Positions 9,110 to 18,081 of a stretch of 64,000 bases of DNA are shown here, in pieces. The notes beneath the pieces are model-generated. The model was not told the DNA's origin, made no database searches, and was given only the letters and a program-made list of their open reading frames with translations. The number at the start of each line of letters is the position of its first letter. Within the stretch, counting starts at the first letter, position 1. The translations under genes were made by a program, and so were the position numbers. Source of the DNA: JBMFVE01 sp049966155 (GTDB taxonomy: Bacteria > Bacteroidota > Ignavibacteria > Kryptoniales > JAKASW01); the NCBI GenBank assembly GCA_049966155.1, contig JBMFVE010000001.1:372001-436000 (forward strand), written 5' to 3'.

Positions 9110-9587
9110 ATGTGTCCTCAGGGATTATAACTTTCTTTGGTTTTCCAACTCCGTGTTCATAACCGTATGCCCCAACCACCTTCCAATCAGAAAAAAGGTT
9201 GGGACCGTATTGAAGTGCAACAACAACATACTCGAATGTTGAAGGATCTGTCTCAAACCTGTAATTCAGCGAATCGACAAACAGAGGCAGGGATGTGCTG
9301 CCTATTGGTGGATAAACTTTCGCAGCCCCGGAAAGAACTTCGCCAATTATGTCAACAGGTGGATAATGATAAAAAGCAACTACCCGAATGTCTTTGACGC
9401 TATCAGGCGAGGGCCACGCGCTGGTAAAATGAATTGACCCTCCAAAACCGGGTTGCACGCTTAGTGGGCTTATACCATGTGTGCAGCCTGGTGAGAAAAT
9501 TGCGATAAGGAAAAGTAAACCAGCTATCATTACCTTTTTAAATTGATTTTCTTGGCTCATATGAAGGAGCTCAGGGTGAAAAGTCAT
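9027..9587 (-). CDS. Putative lipoprotein, unknown function
   Basis: A 186-residue protein with a basic N-terminus, a hydrophobic segment (about 19-31) and a lipobox-like SPGC ending at Cys35, so it is probably exported and lipidated. The mature part is beta-rich with no recognised domain; SDWKVVGAYGY and VNGINIDVDF are the kind of segments seen in short Ig-like surface proteins. The ATG directly follows the TAA of the C45-type gene, with AGAGGA inside that gene's end as ribosome site. Its 3' end overlaps the TonB receptor start. The order hydrolase-lipoprotein-receptor suggests a joint uptake or processing function, but no substrate can be named. Confidence 0.7.
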   Translation of the reverse strand: MTFHPELLHMSQENQFKKVMIAGLLFLIAIFSPGCTHGISPLSVQPGFGGSIHFTSAWPSPDSVKDIRVVAFYHYPPVDIIGEVLSGAAKVYPPIGSTSLPLFVDSLNYRFETDPSTFEYVVVALQYGPNLFSDWKVVGAYGYEHGVGKPKKVIIPEDTFVNGINIDVDFKNTPPTPSGAGGIAAK

Positions 9588-10988
9588 TTATTTCCTCTTG
9601 CCAAATACCACCCACTCGTGTGATGGCATATCATGTAGATACCTCGCCATCCATTTGTACTGTGGATGCGCACGAAAAAATTTTGCAGCTATGAAGCTCT
9701 CACCACATGGGTGACCCATTCGTGCCCACATTTGCAAATGCTCTGCCAGCTTGCTTGTGGTCACCTTTCCCTGAACCGCCCCTCCAGGAAAATACGGTTT
9801 CCAGCCCCATTGAATAATCCCCCGATGGTCATCTTCAACGTGACCGCACAACGAACAGCTCCCTGGAAAATCTTTCTTGCGTGTGACATCAAAATGATCA
9901 GATTCAAATTGCTTTGCCACTTCGGCATCTATTTTACCTTTAAAACTTTCAATTAACTCATTCCATCGGAGTTTCCGGGCATTCATAGAACTGTTAGGAT
10001 TGTCTAACCTGAAGGTTGTTTCGTCTTTTATGACTAATGAATCACTGGGGAAGTTTGCACCAGCAAAATAGCCATCTCTTGTCCGCCATACTCTGTAATG
10101 TTTCAAACCCAATTCCAGCCGCGCAATTTCGTTTGTCTTGATGTCACCCGCAAGCCAATCATTTGCATAACCGCCATTGTTTTTATCAATCATTATTTTA
10201 ATAAAGTCATCGATACTACTAGCATACTGTTCAGCTTTTCTTGCCCTTTCAAATTCAGGTATGCCATTGGGGTTGAAACCGTGAAACTGGGCAATTGTAG
10301 TCTCCGTGATTAGGATGCCTGCGCTATTTTCTGCAAAATCATCACCGCTGTGAATAAATCCTGGAAACGTATCCATAAGGATCCTATACCCTTTCAAGGG
10401 TACAATATCCGCTATTACATTCCATCTCTCTCCAACTATGTAATCTACCCAGGCATTATGACCCATTACAATTTTTCCATCACTGGTGTAACTCCCGGTT
10501 GCAATAAAGGCACTGCAATTACCGGGCGATTTATTGACATCAGCACCGGGTTTGAACTTTGCTCTCAAGCTGGGCAGGTAATACTGAGCAAGCTCCATCC
10601 AGCCATTTAAAGCTGTGATGTCATACTTGTCATACCTCCTTCCCCTGGCAAGGAGTCCTTTTACTATACCGCTAATTTCATCCTGATATTCTTTATCAAG
10701 CTTCGGCCAAAACAGCCTTCGGGCCGAATTCCTGTAGAAGCTCCACTCTTTTTTTGTTCCCACTTTCAAATAGTACCGCAGAGCTCTTATAGCATCATCA
10801 ATTTCTGGAGCCAGAAGATACCCATGCTGAAAGCCAATTTCTCCTGGCGATCCTTCCAAATGTACGTAAATCCAGCCTGCTTTATCTTCCCGAAATGCCC
10901 TGGCAACTCTAGGATCCTCCTTTGCAGATAAACAGGTGTTTATCAAAGAAATCAGGATTATCAAAAACAGTAGCCTCATCTTTACCAA
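9588..10988 (-). CDS. Secreted C45-type Ntn hydrolase / acyltransferase-like protein
   Basis: A 466-residue protein with a signal peptide (cut near CLSA, residue 22). After YVHLEGSPGEIGFQHGYLLA, a motif of the C45 peptidase and phospholipase-B-like group, comes GNCSAFIATG with Cys148 as the likely autocatalytic N-terminal nucleophile, followed by DGKIVMGHNAW. Related enzymes self-cleave before the cysteine and hydrolyse amide bonds, as in acyl-CoA:6-aminopenicillanate acyltransferase. A C-terminal CSLCGH pair and DDHRG could bind metal or form a disulphide. The start is TTG at 10988, seven bases after AGGAGG; an ATG nine bases downstream is too far from it. First gene of the lipoprotein-TonB receptor unit. 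The true substrate is unknown. Confidence 0.8.
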   Translation of the reverse strand: MVKMRLLFLIILISLINTCLSAKEDPRVARAFREDKAGWIYVHLEGSPGEIGFQHGYLLAPEIDDAIRALRYYLKVGTKKEWSFYRNSARRLFWPKLDKEYQDEISGIVKGLLARGRRYDKYDITALNGWMELAQYYLPSLRAKFKPGADVNKSPGNCSAFIATGSYTSDGKIVMGHNAWVDYIVGERWNVIADIVPLKGYRILMDTFPGFIHSGDDFAENSAGILITETTIAQFHGFNPNGIPEFERARKAEQYASSIDDFIKIMIDKNNGGYANDWLAGDIKTNEIARLELGLKHYRVWRTRDGYFAGANFPSDSLVIKDETTFRLDNPNSSMNARKLRWNELIESFKGKIDAEVAKQFESDHFDVTRKKDFPGSCSLCGHVEDDHRGIIQWGWKPYFPGGAVQGKVTTSKLAEHLQMWARMGHPCGESFIAAKFFRAHPQYKWMARYLHDMPSHEWVVFGKRK

Positions 10989-11012
10989 TATCTTTCCTCC
11001 TTCAACTGGCTT

Positions 11013-11510
11013 TTATCTAATCCCCATGCGCTTCTTGAATACGTTATCCGGTACAACCCAAGCATTTTGGAAACCACGTGCTATAATAAACCCTGCGGCC
11101 TGATTCGCTTCGTATCGGGCTCGAAAATCTCCAACCCTTACCTTGTAATAGGGCGGATCGTAAATCAAATAAATATTGAAACCGGGCAGAAGGGAATCTG
11201 CTTTAAGCTGAATTTCATAAGCTTCGGATAAATTTCGAGATGAAAAAATTTGGACCCGGAAACCGGATGCTGTTGAGAGACCAGGACGACTCGAAATAAT
11301 CACAAGTGAATCTTTCTTTATAACAGTATCTCTTTCCACACTGAAAGTATCACTCAAAACCCTTGCACTATCCTTTCGTACCGATATAGTATCGACAAGC
11401 TTGTATTTTTCAGCAACACCTGCATTCGTTTCTGAGTAGTATCCCCTTCCTGCCAGGGCAAAGGGGAAGTACATGAATCCAACTATTAACGTGAAAGGAA
11501 TACTTCTCAT
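11013..11510 (-). CDS. SPOR-domain protein, exported
   Basis: The C-terminal 75 residues (GFRVQIFSSRNLSEA to AWVVPDNV) match the SPOR fold, which binds glycan strands stripped of stem peptides at division septa. A hydrophobic N-terminus (RSIPFTLIVGFMYFPFALAG) suggests export or an inner-membrane anchor; the linker is rich in Asp, Ser and Val. The start chosen is ATG at 11510, giving 165 residues; a frame extension to 11564 adds a cysteine- and arginine-rich leader that would spoil the signal sequence. Neither start has a strong ribosome site. It may be the distal gene after the antiporter, or have its own promoter in the 160 bases between them. Confidence 0.75.
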   Translation of the reverse strand: MRSIPFTLIVGFMYFPFALAGRGYYSETNAGVAEKYKLVDTISVRKDSARVLSDTFSVERDTVIKKDSLVIISSRPGLSTASGFRVQIFSSRNLSEAYEIQLKADSLLPGFNIYLIYDPPYYKVRVGDFRARYEANQAAGFIIARGFQNAWVVPDNVFKKRMGIR

Positions 11511-11571
11511 TTTACATTCAGATCGACAAACCTGCCTGCTCCTGCAACAACTTAATTTATGCAAAACAATA

Positions 11572-11600
11572 GAGCAAAATCAACGTTGATACTATTGCTC
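11572..11600. promoter_or_regulatory. Nested palindrome between antiporter and SPOR gene
   Basis: The 12-base palindrome ATCAACGTTGAT (11579-11590) is flanked by GAGCAA (11572-11577) and TTGCTC (11595-11600). The symmetry fits an operator or a weak terminator of the antiporter transcript. No T-run follows on the minus strand, so the role is open. Confidence 0.3.
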
Positions 11601-11672
11601 ATTTTATGTGGCCGGCACATCCTCTATGCATCAAAGGTTCTTACTGATTGCAATACAACCCTTACACGTAAA

Positions 11673-12989
11673 CTAAATTTCCAAGGCACGCTTCTCAGAT
11701 CTGCTGATGGAGAACTTTAACAAAGGTGGAGTAATGAATGTTGTAACCATTACCATTATGACAATTGCTGAAAAGATGCTGTCATCAACAACCCCGAGAG
11801 ACCTACCAATTCCTGCAAAAATTAATCCCACTTCCCCACGGGGGATCATCCCAATCCCTACGGTAAGTCTATCTATTCCTCTCTTAAAAACTGCCAGTCC
11901 ACATACCTGCTTTCCAATAACAGCTGCAACTATTAACCCGGCCGATACACCGATTACGGACGTAGTGAAAAAGGCTTCAAGATGCACCTGAATCCCCATG
12001 AGAACAAAAAAGATAGGAACAAAAAGCTGCGTTATCGGCTCAATCATGTCATGAATTCTTAAATTCCCGGCAAAGTTTTTGAAATGTACTTCCTCGAGAA
12101 TCAAACCACCTGCAAATGCCCCAACAATTGGTGCCAGGCCAATGTAACTTGCCAGCGCAGCGAGTCCAAAGCATATCAAAATCGAAGTAATCAGCATCAG
12201 GCCTCTTGTGCGAAATCGTGCAGCAATATTCATTATTCTGGGAACAAATATACTTCCGGCGATGAGTGAACCGACCAAAAACGCCAGAGCTGATCCGATT
12301 AGCTTTATTATTTCAGTTGGAGACATTGACGTCCCAGATTCGGCAGCAATCACGATACCCGATACGGTCGACAGTACAAGCAATCCCAGAATATCATCAA
12401 TTACTGCAGCACCAAGTATTATACGCGCTTCAATTAGCTGCAGCTTCCCCATGTCATTAAAAACCCGAGCTGTTATGCCCACACTTGTGGCGCACAAAGT
12501 TGCACCAACAAACATATGAATGTAACTAAGGTTGAAATGTGGCGACATTGAAAGGATCTTTACTGGCACATGAGTAATAAAAATAGCCGAAACTAGATAA
12601 CCAAGAATAAATGGTGCCACAACCCCTGCAGTAGCTACGAAAAGTGCAGATAAACCAATCTTCCGCATGTCGCTCACACTTGATTCAAGCCCTGCTTTGA
12701 ACAGCAACAGGATAATTCCAATTTGCGCCAACGTATCCACAGCAATTGCCGGGTGAGAGGTCAGCTGTTCTCTTCTCAATGGTTCAAAGAACGTCATGTG
12801 AGGATTTATTAAAACAAGATTACCAAGAATTACCCCTGCGACAAGTTCCCCAATCACCGCAGGTTGACCAATTCTTTCAAGTAGCTCTGCACCCAGTTTT
12901 GCACAAAATAAAATAATTACTATGTAAACAAGCACTTCTGCAAATGGAGTTTCAAGTGTAAACTGCGATAATTGAAGGAAAAACATCAT
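11673..12989 (-). CDS. Cation/proton antiporter, CPA2 (Na+/H+ exchanger) family
   Basis: A 438-residue membrane protein with 12-13 hydrophobic segments. The CPA2 hallmarks are present: GATLCATSVGITARV (162-176) as the unwound-helix motif and the consecutive pair Asp198-Asp199 in AAVIDDILGL, the ion-binding site typical of electrogenic antiporters. There is no C-terminal RCK/KTN or TrkA domain, so it is the short Na+/H+ type and not KefB-like. It likely helps sodium and pH balance at the inner membrane. The start is the ATGATG pair at 12989 without a strong Shine-Dalgarno sequence. It lies 44 bases after btpA and may be read with it. Confidence 0.88.
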   Translation of the reverse strand: MMFFLQLSQFTLETPFAEVLVYIVIILFCAKLGAELLERIGQPAVIGELVAGVILGNLVLINPHMTFFEPLRREQLTSHPAIAVDTLAQIGIILLLFKAGLESSVSDMRKIGLSALFVATAGVVAPFILGYLVSAIFITHVPVKILSMSPHFNLSYIHMFVGATLCATSVGITARVFNDMGKLQLIEARIILGAAVIDDILGLLVLSTVSGIVIAAESGTSMSPTEIIKLIGSALAFLVGSLIAGSIFVPRIMNIAARFRTRGLMLITSILICFGLAALASYIGLAPIVGAFAGGLILEEVHFKNFAGNLRIHDMIEPITQLFVPIFFVLMGIQVHLEAFFTTSVIGVSAGLIVAAVIGKQVCGLAVFKRGIDRLTVGIGMIPRGEVGLIFAGIGRSLGVVDDSIFSAIVIMVMVTTFITPPLLKFSISRSEKRALEI

Positions 12990-13033
12990 TAATGATGGAT
13001 GAATTGATATTGCTGATTAATCGTTAAGGTCAC

Positions 13034-13813
13034 TTATTGTACTGATTTCATAAAAGCCTGCAGCCGCTTTGCGTCAACAGGATTGGAAGTTACCCCATCA
13101 ACTTTTACGGATGTGCCCACAATTACACTGTTAGCAATCTTCAAAAGGGCCCTTACATTACGCGCATTTGCTCCACTGCCGACAATTATCTTCGCATCAT
13201 GAAACCGGTTTCTAATTCTTTGGAGCTGGCGCACATCGACCGGTTCGCCTGTACGTGATCCGCTAATTATGATGGCATCGGCAAGTCCTCTCTCAAGTGC
13301 ATCAGACACCTGAGCAATTATGTCGTAATTACCTATTCTCACAGAATGCTTCACATCTACGTCACAGTAAATTCTGACATTGCTATCCAGAGCTTTCCTG
13401 AGACGGAGAGTTGCATATGCTTTACTATTTATTATACCCTGGTCGGTAACAACCGCGCCAACATGAACGTTTACACGAATAAATTCAGCGCCAACGACTG
13501 ACGCTATACTCATTCCTGCAAGAGAGTCATTGCGTAACACATTTAAACCGAGCGAAATATTTGGAAAAGTTCTTCTGATCTCTGTGACGGCACATGTCAT
13601 CGCTGCTATCGTGACAGGTCCAACTTCATCGGGATAAAATGGCGCGTCACCAAAATTTTCAATAATAAATGATGTAACTCCTCCAGCAACGTAAGTGTGG
13701 CAATCAGATACAGCACGGGCAATGACTTCTTCCATTGAGCCGCTAAATAATGGTGAACCCGGAAGCGGCAATAAATGGACAACACCGATGACCTTTGCCA
13801 GCGCGCTGTTCAT
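13034..13813 (-). CDS. btpA: BtpA/SgcQ-family TIM-barrel protein
   Basis: A 259-residue (beta/alpha)8 protein of the BtpA family. Characteristic segments are VIGVVHLLPLPGSP at the N-terminus, FIIENFGDAPFY, GLNVLRNDS, EFIRVNVHVGAVVTDQG and DAIIISGSRTGEPVD. In cyanobacteria BtpA supports photosystem I stability; in most bacteria the family is uncharacterised and is thought to act in nucleoside or sugar metabolism. There is no reason to expect a photosynthesis role here. The ATG overlaps the stop of the upstream microprotein by four bases (ATGA), so the two are translationally coupled. Confidence 0.85.
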   Translation of the reverse strand: MNSALAKVIGVVHLLPLPGSPLFSGSMEEVIARAVSDCHTYVAGGVTSFIIENFGDAPFYPDEVGPVTIAAMTCAVTEIRRTFPNISLGLNVLRNDSLAGMSIASVVGAEFIRVNVHVGAVVTDQGIINSKAYATLRLRKALDSNVRIYCDVDVKHSVRIGNYDIIAQVSDALERGLADAIIISGSRTGEPVDVRQLQRIRNRFHDAKIIVGSGANARNVRALLKIANSVIVGTSVKVDGVTSNPVDAKRLQAFMKSVQ

Positions 13814-13962
13814 TCGTGCTGTAATAACTGTGACTCTACATCGTCGGAGGTAAGCTCTTCTTCATCTCCTTCAAAATCAATCTCTTCGACAGTTTTTACA
13901 ACCAGATAAGCTACACCTGCAGCAATTGCCGCAGCGCCAATGACTAACAACAACTTCTTCAT
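13810..13962 (-). CDS. Membrane microprotein (50 residues) between ackA and btpA
   Basis: A short ORF reading MKKLLLVIGAAAIAAGVAYL then VVKTVEEIDFEGDEEELTSD and an acidic, Gln-rich tail. The first 24 residues form one transmembrane helix or uncleaved signal anchor; the rest is strongly acidic. The ATG follows a perfect GGAGGTG ribosome site (seven-base core, five bases before the ATG) that lies in the end of ackA. The ORF overlaps the ackA stop by ATGA and its own stop overlaps the btpA start by ATGA, so it is tightly built into the operon. No family is recognised. Confidence 0.8.
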   Translation of the reverse strand: MKKLLLVIGAAAIAAGVAYLVVKTVEEIDFEGDEEELTSDDVESQLLQHE

Positions 13963-15182
13963 GCTTTCACCTCCAAAGATGATTTTGCTGCCCTTACAAT
14001 CCTCATCGTATCAAGTGCTATCACAAACTCCTCATCTGTTGGCAGTGCAAGAACTTTAACTTTTGAATCATCACTGCTTATCACCTTTTCTTTTTCCTTA
14101 GAATTATTCTTAACTTCGTCAATCTTTATTCCGAGAAATTCAAGTTCCCTGCAACTTTCTAACCGAACCTCCGGACTATTTTCACCAATACCTCCCGTAA
14201 ACACAATTGCATCCACTCCACCCATGACTGCAGCATAACTTCCTATATATTTCCTTATACGATACGTGAATACTTCAAAAGCCATCTTAGCTTGATGGTT
14301 CCCCTTTTTTGATTCCGCTACAATCTCACGCATATCGCTTGTAAAACCGGAAATTCCAAGAAGGCCACTATGCTTATTTAATAATGTATTTGCTTCAGCA
14401 AGTGAGAGCCCTTCCCTCCCAACTATATGAAGTATTATCGACGGATCCAAGTCTCCGCTCCTTGTACCCATCAAAAGTCCCTCAAGAGGAGTAAAACCCA
14501 TTGATGTGTCCACAGAAATGCCGTATTTCACAGCAGCCATGCTGCAACCGTTGCCCAGGTGCGCAGTAATTATCTTCAGCTCTTCAATAGGCCTGCTGAG
14601 GATTTCACTGGCCCGGCGCGACACATAATAGTGAGAGGTGCCATGAAACCCATATCTGCGGATCTTATACTTTCGGTAGAGTAAATATGGTATCCCGTAA
14701 AGGTATGCTCTTGGAGGCATTGTCTGATGAAAAGCCGTATCAAAAACGGCTACCTGAGGGGTCCCTGGTAAATGACGTAAAACGGCTTGAATTCCTCTTA
14801 AGTTGTGCGGATTGTGTAGAGGTGCCAGTTCAATATTTTCCCTGATATCATCGATTACCTTCTCATCTATCAGAACACTCTCAGAAAAGCTTTCACCACC
14901 ATGAACAACACGATGACCGACAGCATCAATTTCAGATTTATCGAGGATAACCCCATGGTTCTTACTCAACAGGACTGCAAGTACGTATTCAATTGCCGAC
15001 TGATGATCAAGTACCTCTGCACTAATCTTCACTTTGTGGCCATCCTCACGTTCATGCGTCAGCACAGAATCACTCATTCCAACGCGATCAACGATCCCTT
15101 TTGCCAATACCTTTCGATTTAAAACATCGATAAATTGATATTTCACCGAGGAACTTCCGCAATTTAAAACAAGTATTCTCAT
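13959..15182 (-). CDS. ackA: Acetate kinase
   Basis: A 407-residue member of the acetate/butyrate kinase (ASKHA) family, which interconverts acetate + ATP and acetyl phosphate + ADP. Motifs: MRILVLNCGSSSVKYQ with Asn7, HRVVHGGE, VFDTAFHQTMP, RRYGFHGTSH, GNGCSMAAVKYG, TRSGDLDPSI and TGGIGENS. The length fits true acetate kinase (about 400) better than butyrate kinase. The usual partner phosphotransacetylase is not next to it. It lies 45 bases after the 3-hydroxyacyl-CoA dehydrogenase gene and is coupled to the microprotein and btpA. It likely gives substrate-level ATP from acetyl-CoA. Confidence 0.95.
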   Translation of the reverse strand: MRILVLNCGSSSVKYQFIDVLNRKVLAKGIVDRVGMSDSVLTHEREDGHKVKISAEVLDHQSAIEYVLAVLLSKNHGVILDKSEIDAVGHRVVHGGESFSESVLIDEKVIDDIRENIELAPLHNPHNLRGIQAVLRHLPGTPQVAVFDTAFHQTMPPRAYLYGIPYLLYRKYKIRRYGFHGTSHYYVSRRASEILSRPIEELKIITAHLGNGCSMAAVKYGISVDTSMGFTPLEGLLMGTRSGDLDPSIILHIVGREGLSLAEANTLLNKHSGLLGISGFTSDMREIVAESKKGNHQAKMAFEVFTYRIRKYIGSYAAVMGGVDAIVFTGGIGENSPEVRLESCRELEFLGIKIDEVKNNSKEKEKVISSDDSKVKVLALPTDEEFVIALDTMRIVRAAKSSLEVKA

Positions 15183-15227
15183 TTTTTAATCCAACTCATC
15201 TTTAAAAATTTTTCTACGGCTGAAAGT

Positions 15228-16157
15228 TCATTGTGCAATTCTTCTGCCGGATTCGTCGTATTTGAAGAATCCTTCTCCAGTTTTCTTTCCCAATTTCCCC
15301 TCACGAACTTTTCTGCGAAGTATTGGACTCGGGCGATATTTCGAATCCCCAAGCTCATGATAAAGGGATTCCAGCCAGGTAAGAACCTCATCGAGTCCCA
15401 TTGAATCTGCCATTTCAAGGGGACCAACATTTAATCCATAACCGAGCCTGATTGCAGTGTCTATTCCTTCTGCTGAGGCAATGCCTTCGAGATATACCTG
15501 CATTGCTTCGTTGAGCATGGGCAGAATAACGCGAGTCGTCACGAACCCGGGATACTCATAAACCTCTACAACTGTCTTACCAAGATCCTCCGCAAATTTT
15601 CTCGTCTTTTCAAATGTCTCATCACTTGTTTTTAAAGCTCTGACAACCTCAACAAGTGGCACACGAGGTACAGGATTCAGAAAGTGCATTCCTATCATTT
15701 TATCAGGACGAGATGTCACCTCTGCAAGCTTGGTCAGACTTAATGTTGAAGTGTTTGATACAAAAATTGCCCTTGGGTGACAAATCCTGTCAAGTTGTTT
15801 AAAAATAGACTTTTTTGCTGCAAAGTCTTCATCAATTGCTTCAATGACCATGTCACAGTCTGAAACCTGGGTAAGCTCAGTTGAAAATTTTGTTCTTGAA
15901 ATTATTGCCCTCTTCTCATTGGAAGTAAGTGCCCAGCGTTGAATTTCAGCGTCGAGCATCTCAATGAGCTTTGTCCGGGATCTCTCGAGAGACTCATCAT
16001 CACGCTCAATGATCAGGACATCAAAACCGACACCGGCAGCTGTTTGTGCAATGCCTCGTCCCATGACGCCGCCGCCAACTATTGCTATATAGCTTATCCT
16101 GTTGGCATCCTGCACATTTAAGGTCAAAAAGTCTATAGTTGCCTGTTCTTGTTCCAT
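15228..16157 (-). CDS. 3-hydroxybutyryl-CoA dehydrogenase (3-hydroxyacyl-CoA dehydrogenase family)
   Basis: A 309-residue NAD(P)-dependent enzyme that oxidises 3-hydroxyacyl-CoA or reduces acetoacetyl-CoA. The Rossmann motif VGGGVMGRGIAQ begins near residue 27; SNTSTLSLTKLA is the CoA-side loop; GMHFLNPVP carries catalytic His158, and a Glu follows in LVEVV. The C-terminal helical domain PLEMADSMGLDEVL is complete. A 20-residue N-terminal extension precedes the Rossmann strand. As a single-domain Hbd/PaaH type it could serve butyrate or fatty-acid metabolism. No thiolase or crotonase lies beside it. It is the first gene of the ackA-btpA unit. Confidence 0.92.
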   Translation of the reverse strand: MEQEQATIDFLTLNVQDANRISYIAIVGGGVMGRGIAQTAAGVGFDVLIIERDDESLERSRTKLIEMLDAEIQRWALTSNEKRAIISRTKFSTELTQVSDCDMVIEAIDEDFAAKKSIFKQLDRICHPRAIFVSNTSTLSLTKLAEVTSRPDKMIGMHFLNPVPRVPLVEVVRALKTSDETFEKTRKFAEDLGKTVVEVYEYPGFVTTRVILPMLNEAMQVYLEGIASAEGIDTAIRLGYGLNVGPLEMADSMGLDEVLTWLESLYHELGDSKYRPSPILRRKVREGKLGKKTGEGFFKYDESGRRIAQ

Positions 16158-16575
16158 ATTTTTTACTCAAGTTATACAAGGGAAGCCTGTTAATCAAGAA
16201 AAGCTCCTTTCCCTTATCCTTTGCAAAAAAGGACCAAAATAAAAGAAAATGGCTTCCATATCCTAATTTATTACTGAAGACATATGCATCCTCTCAGTAG
16301 AAGGAATTTCCGCATAGTCCCCTTGATCTGGAGACACCCATTCTAATCAATCAGGCTGTCATCAACAGAAAAGATGGAATGCAAAGATCATGGCGTGCAA
16401 ATTACCTATCACCATCGCATCCGTTTCCTGAGTGACGTAATTTGAGTGATGTGTTGCTAGCCGTACCATGCGTAGAATCGGAGAGCACTGTCCAGAGTCT
16501 ATATCCCGCTCTCAGGATGACAGAAAGTCCACATAGGATGAGTATAAAACAGAATACTTTTTCAAAATGCAATTG
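16158..16575. other. 418-base intergenic region, no gene seen
   Basis: This lies between the end of the flagellar run (glycosyltransferase stop at 16576) and the start of the dehydrogenase gene. A promoter for the dehydrogenase operon is expected on the minus strand; a TATAAC-like box lies within 30 bases of its start, but the -35 spacing is poor. Only a weak 5-bp hairpin follows the glycosyltransferase stop. No convincing ORF, RNA or repeat was found. Confidence 0.6.
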
Positions 16576-18081
16576 TCAGCTTGCTATTTTCTGCCGGGCA
16601 GTCTCAAGAAATCGAGCTGCCCTGAAATTTTCAGGCGACATTTCTAAAACTTTGCTCAGGGTCAGTACCGCAGAAGAGAATTTTCCCGTCATAATTTGAG
16701 CTAACCCGAACATCTCCAGCGATTCCACATCAGGATCTTTAGTAACAAAGGCCCTTTCAAATGCCGCCACTGCACTGGAGAAATCCCTCAGCTTCATTAG
16801 GCTCTTTGCAAGGCTTACCAGGACATCGTAATCTGGATTAGATATTTTTCTGAGCATATTAGATGCTTCATTGTACATTTCTAATTCCATACAGGCTGCT
16901 GCTGCAATTCTTAATAACCAATCTCTGTTTGAATACTGGGGGTATTCTCTAACAACCTCAAGAATTTTGCCGTAGTCATGTTCCTCTATAAGAAACTCCA
17001 AATAATGCTGAATCCTCTGTTCGGAAGGTAAACCGGACAGTGACCTTTTGTAAAATTCATGTGCATGCTCCAGATCACCAAGCTTGTGATATGTCCGGGC
17101 AAGTTTTGAGTATATTACAGAAATTTCAAAGATCGGTTCAATTGCTGTTTGAACAATTTTCTGAACTTCACCAGAAACATATTTTTTCAATGCCTCCTCA
17201 TAGGAGGTGAGCGCTTTCTGGTAGTCTCCTTTTTTTGTATATATTTCTCCTTTAACGATGTGAGCAAACGACTGTCCGGGGGCGTCCTCTAAAGACCTTT
17301 CACATTCCTCAAGTGCCCGGTCTAGCTTTCCTTTCCTTAAATGCAAGTCAGCCAGAATACTGTGAATATTAGCTTCTACAGACTTTCCAAATCCACCAAC
17401 TGCCAGTGCCTGCTCTAATTTATCAAATCCATCGTCAATCCTTCCCAGCATTATTTCTGTCTGACCAATCTGATAAAGCACGTATCCTTTGTTCACCCCG
17501 GTTTCAAGTTGTTTCATTAAAAGGGCATAGTTCCGATTTGCTTTCTCTTTCAAAATTTCATCGGCCTGTGCGTATCCAAGATGCTCAATAATGATATCCG
17601 TTGGCCTTATCCGCGCATTAACAGCTACAAGACGCGTGGTGATTTGCTCATGCACTGCCCCAACGAAATATACTCCTTTTATTTTCCTGAAAAGCCTCGG
17701 ATAAGGAGCAATGTGATACTGAGCATCATCCCGGGTCCCAATTTTACTTCTAAGATTGAGCAGGTAAGCATCGGCCTTTCCCGATGAAATTAGTTTTCTT
17801 ATTTTCTGATGAAACGATCTATCAATGCGTTCATCCGCATCAAGGTACAAAACCCAATCTCCGGTAGTATGACTGAGCGACTCATTTCGCGCTGCCGAAA
17901 AGTCGTCTATCCATTCAAAATCAAAGACCTTTGCACCGTATGCCAGAGCGACTTCCTTAGTCCTATCAGACGAACCAGTGTCTACGATAATTATTTCATC
18001 TACCAATCCTCTGACGCTTTCAAGGCAACCTGCAAGATTAGCCTCTTCATCTTTTGTGATCATTGAAAGCGAGAGTCTCAT
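16576..18081 (-). CDS. TPR-containing family 2 glycosyltransferase (candidate flagellar glycosyltransferase)
   Basis: A protein of about 501 residues. The N-terminal GT2 domain (1-230) has SLSMITKDEEANL, IIIVDTGSSDRT and a metal-binding LDADER with Asp81 and Asp83. Residues 190-500 hold seven or more tetratricopeptide repeats (for example AHEFYKRSLSG, AFERAFVTKDPD, LTLSKVLEMSPENFRAA), which usually bind a protein partner or acceptor. The ATG at 18081 shares one base with the stop of the CheY-like gene (TGATG), behind AGGTGA. As the last gene of the flagellar run it may glycosylate flagellin or another flagellar protein; that is inferred from position only. A surface-polysaccharide role remains possible. 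Confidence 0.85.
   Translation of the reverse strand: MRLSLSMITKDEEANLAGCLESVRGLVDEIIIVDTGSSDRTKEVALAYGAKVFDFEWIDDFSAARNESLSHTTGDWVLYLDADERIDRSFHQKIRKLISSGKADAYLLNLRSKIGTRDDAQYHIAPYPRLFRKIKGVYFVGAVHEQITTRLVAVNARIRPTDIIIEHLGYAQADEILKEKANRNYALLMKQLETGVNKGYVLYQIGQTEIMLGRIDDGFDKLEQALAVGGFGKSVEANIHSILADLHLRKGKLDRALEECERSLEDAPGQSFAHIVKGEIYTKKGDYQKALTSYEEALKKYVSGEVQKIVQTAIEPIFEISVIYSKLARTYHKLGDLEHAHEFYKRSLSGLPSEQRIQHYLEFLIEEHDYGKILEVVREYPQYSNRDWLLRIAAAACMELEMYNEASNMLRKISNPDYDVLVSLAKSLMKLRDFSSAVAAFERAFVTKDPDVESLEMFGLAQIMTGKFSSAVLTLSKVLEMSPENFRAARFLETARQKIAS

Noticed and set aside
12208..12519. Open frame of 103 codons on the plus strand inside the antiporter gene
   Set aside because: It is an antisense shadow of a well-supported membrane protein gene, with no ribosome site or family likeness.
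13034..13813. BtpA as a sign of photosynthesis
   Set aside because: The family is common in non-photosynthetic bacteria and no photosystem or pigment genes are present.
15179..15430. 83-codon minus-strand frame overlapping the end of the dehydrogenase gene
   Set aside because: It overlaps the dehydrogenase C-terminal domain, which is intact in its own frame.
16436..16540. Segment with phrases like CTCAGGATGACAG as the remnant of a dispersed repeat or insertion element
   Set aside because: No second copy, inverted ends or target duplication is seen in the window.
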